Below, in pieces: positions 32,333 to 42,495 of a DNA stretch of 64,000 nt. The number at the start of each line of letters is the position of its first letter. Positions within the stretch are counted from its first letter, which is position 1. The notes beneath the pieces are model-generated. The model ran no database searches. It was not told where the DNA came from and saw nothing but the letters and a program-made list of their open reading frames with translations. The stretch is taken from positions 372,001 through 436,000 of the forward strand of contig CAWCFK010000018.1 in the NCBI GenBank assembly GCA_963794685.1, read 5' to 3'. Source of the stretch: CAVTWH01 sp963794685. Its GTDB lineage: Bacteria; Actinomycetota; Actinomycetes; Mycobacteriales; Micromonosporaceae. Both the position numbers and the translations under genes were made by a program.

Positions 32333-33169
32333 TCAACTACCGGGTTCGGTGAACAGGCGGCGCATCGGCTGCGGGTTGTCGCCGCGCTTGCGCCACTCGC
32401 GCGGGTAGCCCAGTGACACCTCCTCGAAGCGCACGCCGTCCTTCCAGGTGGTGCGCGGGATGTGCAGGTGGCCGTAGACGGCGACGGCGGCGCGGTAGCG
32501 GGTGTGCCAGTCGGCGGTGCGCTCGGTGCCGCACCACTGCGCGAACTCCGGGTGCCAGAGCACGTCGGTCGGTTCGCGGATCAACGGCCAGTGGCTGACC
32601 AGCACGGTGGGCAGTGCCGGATCGGTCGCGTCCAGCCGTTGCCGGGTGACCTCCAGCCGCGCCCAGCACCAGGACTCCCGATCCGGGTACGGGTCGGGGT
32701 GCAGCAGCATCTCGTCGGTGCAGACCACCCCGGCGTCGTACGCGATCTTCAGGGACTCCGCCTTGGTGCTCACGCCGGGCAGCCGGAACGAGTAGTCGTA
32801 CAACTGGAAAAGCGGGGCGACGGTGACCGGGCCGCCCAGCCCGCGCCAGACCGCGAATTCGTCCTCCGGGGTGAGAATCCCGTTGTCCCGGCACATCCGT
32901 ACCAGCGCCCGGTAGCGATCTTCACCGCGCAGCTTCACCGGATCGGAGGGGTGGGTCCAAAGCTCATGGTTGCCCGGCGCCCAGATCACCCGGGCGAAGC
33001 GTTCGCGCAGTTGCCGCAGGGTGCGCTCGATGTCGCCGAAGAGTTCGCCGACATCGCCCGCGACGATCAGCCAATCCTCATCGGCGGATGGCCGGACGCG
33101 GTCGACAACCTTCCGGTTCTCCTCGTAGGAGACGTGCAGATCACTGACCGCGAACAGGGAAGCCGACAC
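32333..33169 (-). CDS. Calcineurin-like metallophosphoesterase
   Basis: A 278-residue protein from GTG 33169. The metal-binding series is complete: SDLHVSY, VAGDVGE, APGNHELW, SHWPL and YGHLH. Relatives in actinomycetes often sit beside phosphopantetheinyl transferases, but none is seen here. The substrate is unknown. It converges with the cold-shock-domain gene, leaving only 18 bases between them. Confidence 0.9.
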   Translation of the reverse strand: MSASLFAVSDLHVSYEENRKVVDRVRPSADEDWLIVAGDVGELFGDIERTLRQLRERFARVIWAPGNHELWTHPSDPVKLRGEDRYRALVRMCRDNGILTPEDEFAVWRGLGGPVTVAPLFQLYDYSFRLPGVSTKAESLKIAYDAGVVCTDEMLLHPDPYPDRESWCWARLEVTRQRLDATDPALPTVLVSHWPLIREPTDVLWHPEFAQWCGTERTADWHTRYRAAVAVYGHLHIPRTTWKDGVRFEEVSLGYPREWRKRGDNPQPMRRLFTEPGS

Positions 33170-33238
33170 CGCGCCATTCTGCCATCGCCGGCACGTCACC
33201 GCCGATCAGCCGAGACTGACATGCGCCTCCGTCCGCGT

Positions 33239-34789
33239 TCAGCGGTGCTCGTCGGCCAGGGTGATGGTGCGGGCCAGGTCGCTCACGGCCGGGTCGTCGG
33301 TCTGCTCGGCCGCGTCGGCGGCGATCCGGGCCAACGCGGCGAGGCTGACCTCCGAGCCGTACGGGCTGCGCCGCAGCACTTCCGCGAAGTAGGCCGCCGC
33401 GTAACCGACCTGCAACCGGGGCCGCGCCTGGGTGAACGGGGCGGCGAGATCGCCCGCGGACACGGTGTTCGTGGTCTCCGACGCGGCCCGGGTATGCGGG
33501 TCGAGCCAGCGCACGTCGGCCGTGGCGACCAGGCCCGAGGCGCCGGGGCGCAGCCGCACCGCATACAGCGCGGTGACCGTGTGCCCGGCGGCGACCTCGC
33601 CCCCGTCGACGTGGTCGTTGCGGAAGTCCGAGTCGGCCAGCGCCCGGTCGTCGTACCCGATCAGCCGGTAGCTGACCACGGTGGCCGGGTTGAAGGTGAC
33701 CTGCGCCTTGGCGTCCAACGCCCGTAGCGTCAGGGTGGCCGGCAACGTCCGGACGAACAGGTCCTCCGCCTTCGCCTGGTCGCTGACGTAGATGACGAAC
33801 CCGTCGCCCCTGTCGGCCAACTGCTCCATCAGCGCGTCGCCGTAGTCGCGACCGACCCCGACCCCGAGCAGGGTGATCTGCTTGGCGGCGTTCTCCCGTA
33901 CCTGGTCGAGGATCTTGTCGGCTCCGGTGTCGCCGTGGTTGGCCAGCCCGTCGGAGAGCAGCACCACCCGGTTGGTGGTACCCGACCGGAAGCCCTTGCG
34001 CGCCGTCTCGTACCCGGTGACCAGGCCGGTGCCGAGATCCGTGCCGCCGCTCGCCGTCAGCCGGTCGATCGCCGAGTTCACCGTGTCCCGCCGGCTGGCA
34101 CTGGTCATCGCGAGCAGCACGTCAGCCTCGGTGTTGAAGGTGACCACAGCCACCGAGTCGGTCGGCCGCAGCGTGCCGACCAGTTTGTGCAGGGCGGCCT
34201 TGACCAGCGTCAGTTTCCCCGGGTCGGACATCGAGCCGGACACGTCGATGACGAAGGTGAGGGTGGCGTCGGGCCGCTCCGCGTCGTCGCCCCGGGTACG
34301 CAGCCCGACCCGGAACAGCCGGGTGTCGCCGGCCGCCTCGATCTCGTGCCCGTCGGGCAGCCGGGAGCCGTCCAGCGTGACTGTGAAGCCGTTCCCGCCC
34401 GGCTGCGGGTAGTCCTGGTTGAAGGAGTTGATGAACTCCTCCGGCCGCACCGCCGTGGGCTGCGGCAGTTGACCCGACTGGATCAGGTCCCGGGCGTAGG
34501 AGTACGAGGCGGTGTCGACGTCGAGCGCGAACGTCGACTGCGGGTCTTCGGCGGCGTCCACCATCGGCCCGAAGTACCGTTCGGTCGGCCCCGCCTTGTC
34601 CGGCGCCTGCAGGCCGTTGGGGTCGGCGGCCTTCGCCCCGTTCCCGCCCACCGCCCCGCCACCTACCGCCGGACCGGCCGCCGGTGGACCGGCCTTGTTG
34701 GCGTCGCCGCTCGACCGGTGGTCGGCCGCTCCGCAGCCGGCCAGTAGCAGCGCCAACGCCGCTGCCGTGATCGCCAGGGTCTTCCGCAT
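33239..34789 (-). CDS. VWA-domain lipoprotein, YfbK-like
   Basis: A 516-residue protein. The signal peptide MRKTLAITAAALALLLAGC ends in a lipobox (LLAGC), predicting a membrane-anchored lipoprotein. A VWA N-terminal region (YFGPMVDAAEDPQSTFALDV) and a VWA domain with the MIDAS motif DVSGSMS follow. The C-terminal part resembles the DUF3520 segment of YfbK proteins. ATG 34789 is chosen because it starts the signal peptide. Its role is unknown, probably a metal-dependent protein interaction at the cell surface. Confidence 0.9.
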   Translation of the reverse strand: MRKTLAITAAALALLLAGCGAADHRSSGDANKAGPPAAGPAVGGGAVGGNGAKAADPNGLQAPDKAGPTERYFGPMVDAAEDPQSTFALDVDTASYSYARDLIQSGQLPQPTAVRPEEFINSFNQDYPQPGGNGFTVTLDGSRLPDGHEIEAAGDTRLFRVGLRTRGDDAERPDATLTFVIDVSGSMSDPGKLTLVKAALHKLVGTLRPTDSVAVVTFNTEADVLLAMTSASRRDTVNSAIDRLTASGGTDLGTGLVTGYETARKGFRSGTTNRVVLLSDGLANHGDTGADKILDQVRENAAKQITLLGVGVGRDYGDALMEQLADRGDGFVIYVSDQAKAEDLFVRTLPATLTLRALDAKAQVTFNPATVVSYRLIGYDDRALADSDFRNDHVDGGEVAAGHTVTALYAVRLRPGASGLVATADVRWLDPHTRAASETTNTVSAGDLAAPFTQARPRLQVGYAAAYFAEVLRRSPYGSEVSLAALARIAADAAEQTDDPAVSDLARTITLADEHR

Positions 34790-34802
34790 CTCCGTCACGC
34801 CC

Positions 34803-34840
34803 CGTCCAGATCCGATGTCGTAGTCACATCGGATCGGACG
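34803..34840 (-). terminator. Inverted repeat between metE and the VWA lipoprotein
   Basis: CGTCC-A-GATCCGATGT (34803-34818) pairs with ACATCGGATCGGACG (34826-34840), a 15-bp stem with one bulge. It lies downstream of metE and just upstream of the lipoprotein start. It could end the nrd-metE operon or act in the lipoprotein leader. Confidence 0.6.
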
Positions 34841-34969
34841 GCGCGGGCACCCGGTCGGCTCCCCTGGTACCCGTGATGACACCAAACCGTGAGCGACGGT
34901 TACCGAACCGTCCCCACCTCGTTACCACCCAACCGGAACCGGCAGCGGCTGGACCGCCCCCGCGGACGG

Positions 34970-37236
34970 CTACGGCAGCAGGCCGCGCAGGTAGGTGGCG
35001 CTGTTGACGAGGCGGGCGAGGGCCGGTTCGATCTCGGCGTAGCTGCGGGTCTTCAGGCCGCAGTCCGGGTTGACCCACAGCCGGTCGGCGGGCACCGCGG
35101 CGATCGCCCGGCTGAGCGCCTCGGTGATCTCGTCCTGGTCCGGGATCCGGGGCGAGTGGATGTCGTACACGCCGGGCCCGACGCCGCGCTGGTACCCGGC
35201 AGCCCGCAGGTCGTCCAGGATCTCCATCTTCGAGCGGGACGCCTCGATGCTGGTCACGTCGGCGTCGAGCGCGTCGATGGCGGGCAGGATCTCGCCGAAC
35301 TCCGAGTAGCACAGGTGGGTGTGGATCGCGGTGGCGTCCGCGACCGCACTGGTGGCGAGCCGGAACGCGGCGACCGCCCAGGCCAGGTACGCCGGCCGGG
35401 CGGCGCTGCGCAGCGGCAGCAGTTCGCGCAGGGCCGGTTCGTCGACCTGGATGATCCGGATGCCGGCCGCCTCCAGGTCGCGGGCCTCGTCGCGCAGCGC
35501 GAGCGCGACTTGGTTGGCGGTCTCCGCGAGCGGCTGGTCGGTACGCACGAACGACCAGGCCAGGATGGTGACCGGGCCGGTGAGCATGCCCTTGACCGGG
35601 CGGGTGGTCAGCGACTGGGCGTAGCGGGACCAGGCGACGGTCATCGGCGCGGGGCGGCTCACGTCGCCGTAGATGATCGGCGGGCGGACGCAGCGCGAGC
35701 CGTAGGACTGGACCCAGCCGTTCACGGTGGCGGCGAAGCCGGTGAGCTGCTCGCCGAAGTACTGCACCATGTCGTTGCGCTCGGGTTCGCCGTGTACCAG
35801 GACGTCCAGGCCGAGGCGTTCCTGGACGGCGATGACCCGGCCGATCTCCGCCCGGATGCGCTCGGTGTAGCCGGCCGCGTCGAGGCGGCCGGCGCGCAGG
35901 TCGGCGCGGGCGGCGCGCAGCGCGTCGGTCTGCGGGAAGGAACCGATGGTGGTGGTCGGCAGCGGCGGCAGCGGCAGGTGTGCGCGCTGGGCGGCGATCC
36001 GCTGCGGGTAGGGGGTGCGGCGGGTGTGCTCGGGGCGCAGCGCCGCGAGCCGGGCGCGGACCCGGTCGTCGCGCCACTGTGCGGGCGTGGGTCGGGGCGG
36101 TGGAGGCAGGGTGGCGATGCCGTCGCGCAGCGCGCGGCCGAGGGCGACCACCTCGTCCACCTTCTGCCGGGCGAACGCCAGCCGGTCGCGCAGTTGCGGG
36201 TCGAGGTCGGGTTCGCTGTCCAGGTCGACCGGGACGTGCAGCAGCGAGCACGAGGTCGACACGGCGACGTCGTCGGCCAGGCCGGTCAGCGTGGCGGCGG
36301 TCGCGGCGGCAGCCCGCAGGTCGGTGCGCCACACGTTGTGGCCGTCCACCACGCCGGCGACGATCGTGGTGCGGTGGATCGGGCCGGCGGCGGCCAGTGC
36401 GTTGATGTTCCCCGGCCCGGCCACCAGGTCCACGCCGATCGCCTCGACGCCGGTGCCGAGCAGGGCCGGCAGCGCCGCACCCAACTCCCCGAAGTAGGAC
36501 GCCACGAAGACCTGCGGCCGCCGATCAAGACCGACAATCCGGGTGTACGCGGCGCGCAGCGCCTCGACCTCCTCGGCACTACGGTCGGCGGCGTACGCCG
36601 GCTCGTCCAGCTGCACCCAGGCGACGCCGGCGTCGGCCAGTGCGCGCAGCAGGTCGGCGTACGCGGTGACCAGGTCGTCGAGCCGGTCGAACGGGCGGAA
36701 GTCGACGGGTGCGTCAATGGCCGGCTTGGCCAGCAACAGGAACGTGGCCGGGCCGACGAGCACGGGCCGGGTATGATGCCGAGCGCGAGCGCTTCGGCGT
36801 GCTCGGCCAGCGCCTTGTCGGGGCGGGCGGTGAACCCGGTGTCCGGGCCGATCTCGGGGACCAGGTAGTGGTAGTTGGTGGCGAACCACTTGGTCAGTTC
36901 CAGCGCCGGTTGCGTGGCCACCCCGCGCGCCATCGCGAAGTAGGTGTCCACTTCGGACAGTCCGAGCCGGGTGAACCGGTCGGGGATCGCGTTCACCGCG
37001 ACGGCGGCGTCGAGGACGTGGTCGTACAACGAAAAGGTGTTGGACGGGACCGCGGCCAGGCCCGAGTCGCGCAGCGTGCGCCAGCCGTCGGCGCGCAGTG
37101 CGGCGGCGGTGCGATGCAGGTCGGCGGCGTCGATGCGGCCCGCCCAGTACGCCTCGACGGCGCGCTTGAGCTCCCTGTTCGCGCCGATTCGCGGGTACCC
37201 GAGGACGGTGGTACGGCCGAACGGTGTTGTTGTCAC
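34970..37236 (-). CDS. metE: B12-independent methionine synthase, one frameshift
   Basis: About 755 residues, the normal length. It transfers the methyl group of 5-methyl-tetrahydrofolate (triglutamate) to homocysteine in the cytoplasm. The N-terminus GYPRIGANRELKRAVEAYW and the C-terminal zinc site (THLCYSEFGEI ... NPDCGLKTR) are both present. GTG 37236 follows GGGGAAG. One shift near 36775 splits it (ALGII / PVLVGPATFLLLAKP); a sequence error is likely because both halves are fully conserved. It starts 13 bases after the nrdB stop, so it shares the nrd transcript and the B12 riboswitch. Confidence 0.92.
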
Positions 37237-37249
37237 AGTCTTCCCCTGT

Positions 37250-38245
37250 TCAGAAGTCGTCGTCGAAGGTGACCGTGCCGGCCACCGCGACCTGGTAGGC
37301 GGAGACCCGACGCTCGAAGAAGTTGGACAACTCCTGAACGTCCTGCAACTCCATGAAGGCGAACGGGTTGGTCGAGTGGTAGAGCGGCGCGAGCCCGAGT
37401 TGGGCCAGCCGGCGGTCGGCGACGTGCTGCAGGTACTCCCGCATGTCCGCCGCCGACAGGCCGGACACGCCGCCACCGAGCAGGTCCTCGGCGAACTGCA
37501 CCTCGCACTCGACGGCCTCGGCGAGCATCAGCCGCACCTGCTCGGCCAGCTCCTCGTCGAACAGGTCGGGTTCCTCGCGGCGCACCGTGTCCACCACGTC
37601 GAAGGCGAACGCCATGTGCATCGACTCGTCGCGGAACACCCAGTTGGTACCGGACGCCAGCCCGTGCAGCAGCCCCCGGGAGCGCAGGAAGTAGACGTAG
37701 GCGAAGGCGCCGTAGAAGAACAGGCCCTCGATGCAGGCGGCGAAGCAGATCACGTTGAGCAGGAAGGCCCGCCGGTCGGCGCGGCTACGCAACGCCCGCA
37801 ACTCGAACACCGAGTCGATCCAGTGGAAGCAGAACTCCGCCTTGCGCCGGATCGACGGTATGTTCCCGACCGCCGCGAACGCCTCGGTGCGCTGCTGTTC
37901 GTCGGGGACGTAGGTGTCCAGCAGGTTCAGGTAGAACTGGACGTGCACCGCCTCCTCGAAAAGCTGCCGGGACAGGTAGAGCCGCCCCTCCGGCGAGTTG
38001 ACGTGCTGGTAGAGGTTGAGCACCAGGTTGTTGGCGACGATCGTGTCGCCGGTGGCGAAGAACGCGACCAGCCGGCTGACCAGGTGCTGCTCGGCCGGCG
38101 TCAGCTTGGCCAGGTCGGCGAGGTCGGCGTGCAGGTCGACCTCCTCCACCGTCCAGGTGTTGCGGATGGCCGCCCGGAACCGCTCGAAGAACTGCGGGTA
38201 GCGCATCGGCCGCAGCGTCAGGTCCAGTCCCGGATCGAGCAGCAT
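37250..38245 (-). CDS. nrdB: Class Ia ribonucleotide reductase beta subunit
   Basis: A 331-residue di-iron protein that holds the tyrosyl radical for NrdA. Di-iron ligands are seen in ATGDTIVANN, QLFEEAVHVQFY and the later VFRDESMHMAF. The Tyr four residues after the first ligand His (AVHVQFY) fits the radical Tyr of class Ia. The C-terminus ends FDDDF, the tail that docks to the large subunit. It lies 24 bases downstream of nrdA. Confidence 0.94.
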   Translation of the reverse strand: MLLDPGLDLTLRPMRYPQFFERFRAAIRNTWTVEEVDLHADLADLAKLTPAEQHLVSRLVAFFATGDTIVANNLVLNLYQHVNSPEGRLYLSRQLFEEAVHVQFYLNLLDTYVPDEQQRTEAFAAVGNIPSIRRKAEFCFHWIDSVFELRALRSRADRRAFLLNVICFAACIEGLFFYGAFAYVYFLRSRGLLHGLASGTNWVFRDESMHMAFAFDVVDTVRREEPDLFDEELAEQVRLMLAEAVECEVQFAEDLLGGGVSGLSAADMREYLQHVADRRLAQLGLAPLYHSTNPFAFMELQDVQELSNFFERRVSAYQVAVAGTVTFDDDF

Positions 38246-38269
38246 CGGTGTGGTGGTAACGGTCGCGGC

Positions 38270-40609
38270 TCACTGGCAGGCCTCGCAGGTCTCGGGGTTC
38301 TCCAGCGAGCAGGCCAGCGCCTCGTCGCTCGGAGACAGGGTGGGCAGGGCGGGCAGGGCGGGCAGCGCGACGGTGGCCTGCTGGATCCGGGTCGCCGGCC
38401 GGGAGCGTAGGTAGTACGTGGTCTTCAGGCCGGCTTTCCAGGCGTACAGGTACATCGAGGAGAGCTTGCCGATGGTCGGCGCGCTGCTGAACAGGTTCAG
38501 CGACTGGGACTGGTCGACGTACGGCCCACGCGCGGCGGCCAGATCGATGAGGGCCCGCTGCGGCAGTTCCCACGCCGTGCGGAACAGCTCCCGCAGGTGC
38601 TCGGGGAGGGCGGTGACGCCCTGGATCGAGCCGTCCGCGCGCTTGATCTCGGCGCGGGTCCCCTCGTCCCACCGGCCCAGCGCCTTGAGTTCGCGGACCA
38701 GCGCGGTGTTGATCTGCATGAACTCGCCGGACAGCGTCTCGCGCTTGAACAGGTTGGAGACCTGCGGCTCGATGCACTCGTAGCAGCCGGCGATGGACGC
38801 GATGGTCGCGGTCGGCGCGACGGCGATCAGCAGCGAGTTGCGCAACCCGTACGCCGCAATGGTTTCCCGCACGGCCGCCCACCGGACCGACTGCGTCGGC
38901 GTCGCACCCCACAGATCCGGTTGGAGTTGGCCGGCGGCGGCCCGGCTCTGCCCGAAGGTAGGGTGTGCGCCCAGCTCGCGAGCCAGGTCGGCGGAGGTCT
39001 CCAGTGCCGTCAGGTACATCTCCTCGGCGATCCGGGTGGACAGCTCCCGGGCGTCCGCGCTGTCGAAGGGCAGGCGCAGCGCGAAGAACACGTCCTGCAG
39101 CCCCATCACGCCGAGGCCGACCGGTCGCCAGCGCGGGTTCGACGCGGCGGCCTGCGCGCTCGGGTAGTAGTTGAGGTCGATGACCCGGTCGAGGAAGAGC
39201 ACTGCGGTGCGGACCGTCTGCCGCAGCGCGTCCCAGTCGATGCCGTCGCCGGCCGGGGTGAGGTGCCCGGCGAGGTTGACGGAGCCGAGGTTGCACACGG
39301 CCGTCTCGGCGTCGTCGGTCACTTCGAGGATCTCGGTGCACAGGTTGGACAGGTGCACCACGGCGCCGGGCTGCCCGGTCTGGTTGCACAGCGCGTTGGA
39401 GCGGTCCTTGAAGGTCAGCCAGCCGTTGCCGGTCTGCGCGAGGGTACGCATCATCCGGCCGTACAGGTCGCGGGCGCGTAGCTGGCGGGTGAAGAGCCCG
39501 GCCGCCTCCGCTGCCCGGTACGCGTTGTCGAACGCTTCGCCGTAGAGGTCGGGGAGTTCGGGTACCCGGGCCGGGTCGAACAGCGACCACACCTCGTCGG
39601 CCTCCACCCGGCGCATGAACTCGTCCGGGATCCAGTTGGCCAGGTTCAGATTGTGGGTACGCCGGGCGTCCTCGCCGGTGTTGTCCCGCAGTTGCAGGAA
39701 CTCCTCGATGTCCGGGTGCCAGGGTTCCAGGTAGACGGCTGCCGCGCCCTTGCGCCGGCCGCCCTGGTTGACGGCGGCCACCGAGGCGTCCAGGGTGCGC
39801 AGCCACGGCACGATTCCGTTGGACAGCCCGTTCGTGCCCCGGATCAGCGCGCCCCGGGACCGTACCCGGCTCCACGAGATGCCGATCCCGCCGGCGAACT
39901 TGGACAGCTTCGCCACCTGGGCGTACCGCTCGTAGATCGAGTCGAGTTCGTCGCGCGGCGAGTCGACCAGGAAGCACGAGGACATCTGGGTGTGCGCGGT
40001 GCCCGAGTTGAACAGGGTGGGGGAGCTGGGCAGGTAGGCCAGTCGGGACATCAGCCGGTAGAAGTCGATCGCCTCGGCCGGCGTCCTGGACAGCCCGCAG
40101 GCCACCCGCAGCAGCCAGTACTGCGGGGTCTCGATCACCTGCCGGGTGGCCGGGTGGCGCAGCAGGTACCGGTCGTAGACGGTGCGCAGCCCGAAGTACT
40201 CGAAGCGGCGGTCGGCGGCCGGGTCGACGGCGTCGTCCAGCTTGCGGGCGTTGGCTTTGACGAAGACGGCGGTGTCGTCGCCGATCAGGCCCTCGGCGTG
40301 GCCGGCCGCGATGGCCTGGCTGAACGAGGCGATCCCGTGGCCGCGTACCTCCTTGGCCACGTAGCCGGCGAGCAGCCGGGCCGCCAGCCGCGAGTACTGC
40401 GGCTCCTCGCCGATCATCTCGGCGGCGGTCTGGATGGACAGCCGGTCCAGCTCGTCGCTGCCGGCCCCGTCGTACAGGCCGCTGATGGTCTTGGTGGCGA
40501 CCCGCAACGGATCCACGTCGGTCAGGTCGTCGGCGCACCGCTCGACCGCCCGGACGATCTTGTTGACGTCGACCGGCTCGGTCTCGCCGTTGCGCTTGCG
40601 TACCCGCAT
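38270..40609 (-). CDS. nrdA: Class Ia ribonucleotide reductase alpha subunit
   Basis: A 779-residue large subunit that reduces ribonucleoside diphosphates. It starts with an ATP-cone (MRVRKRNGETEPVDVNKIV), has the active-site NLCTEILE segment, and ends CEACQ with the redox Cys pair. ATG 40609 follows GAGGAGTAGAG. A cobalamin riboswitch precedes it, as described for the Streptomyces nrdABS operon, where adenosylcobalamin turns off this enzyme when the B12-dependent NrdJ can work. Confidence 0.95.
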   Translation of the reverse strand: MRVRKRNGETEPVDVNKIVRAVERCADDLTDVDPLRVATKTISGLYDGAGSDELDRLSIQTAAEMIGEEPQYSRLAARLLAGYVAKEVRGHGIASFSQAIAAGHAEGLIGDDTAVFVKANARKLDDAVDPAADRRFEYFGLRTVYDRYLLRHPATRQVIETPQYWLLRVACGLSRTPAEAIDFYRLMSRLAYLPSSPTLFNSGTAHTQMSSCFLVDSPRDELDSIYERYAQVAKLSKFAGGIGISWSRVRSRGALIRGTNGLSNGIVPWLRTLDASVAAVNQGGRRKGAAAVYLEPWHPDIEEFLQLRDNTGEDARRTHNLNLANWIPDEFMRRVEADEVWSLFDPARVPELPDLYGEAFDNAYRAAEAAGLFTRQLRARDLYGRMMRTLAQTGNGWLTFKDRSNALCNQTGQPGAVVHLSNLCTEILEVTDDAETAVCNLGSVNLAGHLTPAGDGIDWDALRQTVRTAVLFLDRVIDLNYYPSAQAAASNPRWRPVGLGVMGLQDVFFALRLPFDSADARELSTRIAEEMYLTALETSADLARELGAHPTFGQSRAAAGQLQPDLWGATPTQSVRWAAVRETIAAYGLRNSLLIAVAPTATIASIAGCYECIEPQVSNLFKRETLSGEFMQINTALVRELKALGRWDEGTRAEIKRADGSIQGVTALPEHLRELFRTAWELPQRALIDLAAARGPYVDQSQSLNLFSSAPTIGKLSSMYLYAWKAGLKTTYYLRSRPATRIQQATVALPALPALPTLSPSDEALACSLENPETCEACQ

Positions 40610-40734
40610 CTCTACTCCTCGCGAGTTCGGTCCGGCTGGTCCGAAATCGCGCGGAGACGCCGACGCGGCACGCATGCAGCACAGCGTGGCGTCGATGGCG
40701 TCGGCCGTCCCGCGCGGCCTCGGACCGCCACGCA

Positions 40735-40925
40735 CCGGGTGTGCGTGGCGCGCTGGCAGGTCTTCGGACTCGCGGGCGTGACCGTTGCCGGTCGCCTACT
40801 GGCCGTCGCTTCCCAGGCCCGTGCGGGCCCAGTGCTTGATGACGGCGGTCGTTCCCACTCACCGCTGCGGGGCAGTCCCGGAATTCCACCGGGTTCCCTG
40901 TTGCCTCGAACCGCCGGAGGGGCGG
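40735..40925 (-). ncRNA. Cobalamin (B12) riboswitch upstream of nrdA-nrdB-metE
   Basis: On the minus strand the conserved core elements appear in order: GGGAACCCGGTG, CTGCCCCGCAGCGGT, GTGGGAACGA, TGGGAAG...GGCCAGTAGG, and the B12 box GAGTCCGAAGACCTGCC (40755-40771). About 125 bases separate it from the nrdA start. This leader contains self-complementary GC-rich stretches (GCGTGGCGGTCCGAGG..., GCGTCGGCCG...) that could form the expression platform. High adenosylcobalamin should switch off the B12-independent enzymes encoded downstream. The outer limits are approximate. Confidence 0.93.
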
Positions 40926-41014
40926 CCGAACCAGCTGCGAGGAACACCATATCTAGGGCCGCTCGGAAAGTCACACACCACATGTCGTTGTCGGCGTGTC
41001 GCGGCCTGAGTGCG

Positions 41015-41054
41015 GGGTCGGGCACCCTCCCGGCGCGGCGAGGATGCCCGACCC
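41015..41054 (-). terminator. Hairpin downstream of the LPMO gene
   Basis: GGGTCGGGCA (41015-41024) and TGCCCGACCC (41045-41054) form a perfect 10-bp stem five bases beyond the LPMO stop codon. Confidence 0.8.
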
Positions 41055-41059
41055 GTGGT

Positions 41060-42197
41060 TCAGCTCGGCGTGCAGGTGAGCGTCGGGCTGCCGGCGGCGC
41101 CGGTGGTCGTGCCGAGGAAGCCGAAGCTGGTGCTCGCCCCGGCCGCCACTTTGCCGTTGTACGACACGTTCTTCGCGGTCGCCGTGGCGCCGCTGGTGGT
41201 GACCGTGGCGTTCCAGGCGCTGGTGATCTGCTGGCCGCCCGGCCAACTGAGGTTCACCGTCCAGGCGTTGATGCCGCCGGTGCCGGCGGTCACCTTGACC
41301 TCACCCTGGAAGCCGCCGGACCACGCCGAAGTCTGCGTGTACGCGGCCGAGCAGCCACCGGCCGGAGCCGGCGAGGTGGACGCCGAGCGACGCGGACCGG
41401 CTGGGCGATGTCGAGGCGGACGCCGACCGGGACGGCGATGCCGACGCAGATGCCGACCGGGACGGCGACGCGGACACCGACGCCGAGGGGCTGCTGGTCG
41501 CGCCGCCGAAGTTCACGTCCGCGCAGAAGTAGTAGGACTGGTCCAGGTGACTGGCCTGCCAGATGGTGTAGACGATGTGCCGGCCGGTACGCCCCGGAGC
41601 AGTGGCGTTGATCTTCACGGAGTATCCGCCGCTGCTCTCCACCGTCCACTGTGCCGCCGGGGTGTTGCCGATCTGGCCGAGCAGTTCCAGGTTGCCCCAC
41701 GTCAGCGGTTGGGTGAGTGGGTTGTACCCCTGTTTGGTGACGTAGACCCGGATGTAGTCGGCGCCGTGGCCGGCCTGGTCCAGGAGCTTGACGCTGAAGT
41801 TGTTGCTGATCGACTGGGCCTTCCAGTCGCCGAGCGCGTCCATCGCGTTGTACCGGCCGGACTGGGTGTGCCCGGCGCTGCACAGTTGCCCGTCCGGGAT
41901 GGCGGCCTGGTGGTTGCCGGCCACGCCCTCGCGGAACAGGCCGTTCCAGTTCCACATCGCGTTGGGTTCGGCCTGCCATGCCTGCCAGCACATCGGGTCC
42001 TGGGTGGCCATGTTGGGGTTCTGGAAGTCGCTGCCCCAGCGGTACCAACAGCTGTAGTTGCGCGACATCGGGTCGACGGTGGAACCGTGCGCCTGGGCGA
42101 CGTTCGCCTGCAAAGTGGTGAGCAGCAGGATCGCGATGGCCGCGACGATCAGCGGGTAGAGCGTGGCCCGTCGCCTGATGGCGGGTGGGAGGTGCAT
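41060..42197 (-). CDS. AA10 lytic polysaccharide monooxygenase with CBM2, one frameshift
   Basis: About 379 residues, secreted. After a signal peptide ending ANVAQA, the mature protein begins with the copper-binding His (HGSTVDPMSRNYSCWYRW), as required for AA10 enzymes. The catalytic domain runs to about residue 205 (YFCADVNFGG). A Ser/Ala/Pro linker of SPSRSAS repeats follows, then a CBM2 domain (AWTVNLSWPGGQQITSAWNATVT). A one-base shift near 41380, in the linker end, splits CBM2 from the rest. The enzyme oxidatively cleaves chitin or cellulose. A GH18 chitinase lies 10 kb away. Confidence 0.9.
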
Positions 42198-42495
42198 GGG
42201 GACTCCTCTGGGAGCGCAGGAGCCATGCGCTCCGGCGTTGCCGAGGGTGCCCAACCCGTCCGGCACGCGGGTGCGCGCATGGTCGGTCATCGGTGGTCGA
42301 CGGGGGTGGGGCCCGTCGTCGGCTCGCTCCCGCAGCGATGCGCATCGATGTTATGGGCTTTTCTGGAACCGGTCAATCCTGTTGCGTCGGCCGTGATTCG
42401 GTTGTCCCGTCGAAATTCCATCGAACGCGGGACGGGCGCTTGACACTGGAATTCCGCCGCTCATAACGTCCAGTGCATCGAGAAGGGTGGATCTG

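Noticed and set aside
37785..40889. 1034-codon open frame on the minus strand through nrdA, and similar long frames opposite the dpg, aminotransferase, TauD and P450 genes
   Set aside because: They are shadows caused by high GC. Known conserved proteins occupy the other frames, and the shadow translations are Arg/Gly/Ala-rich without domains.
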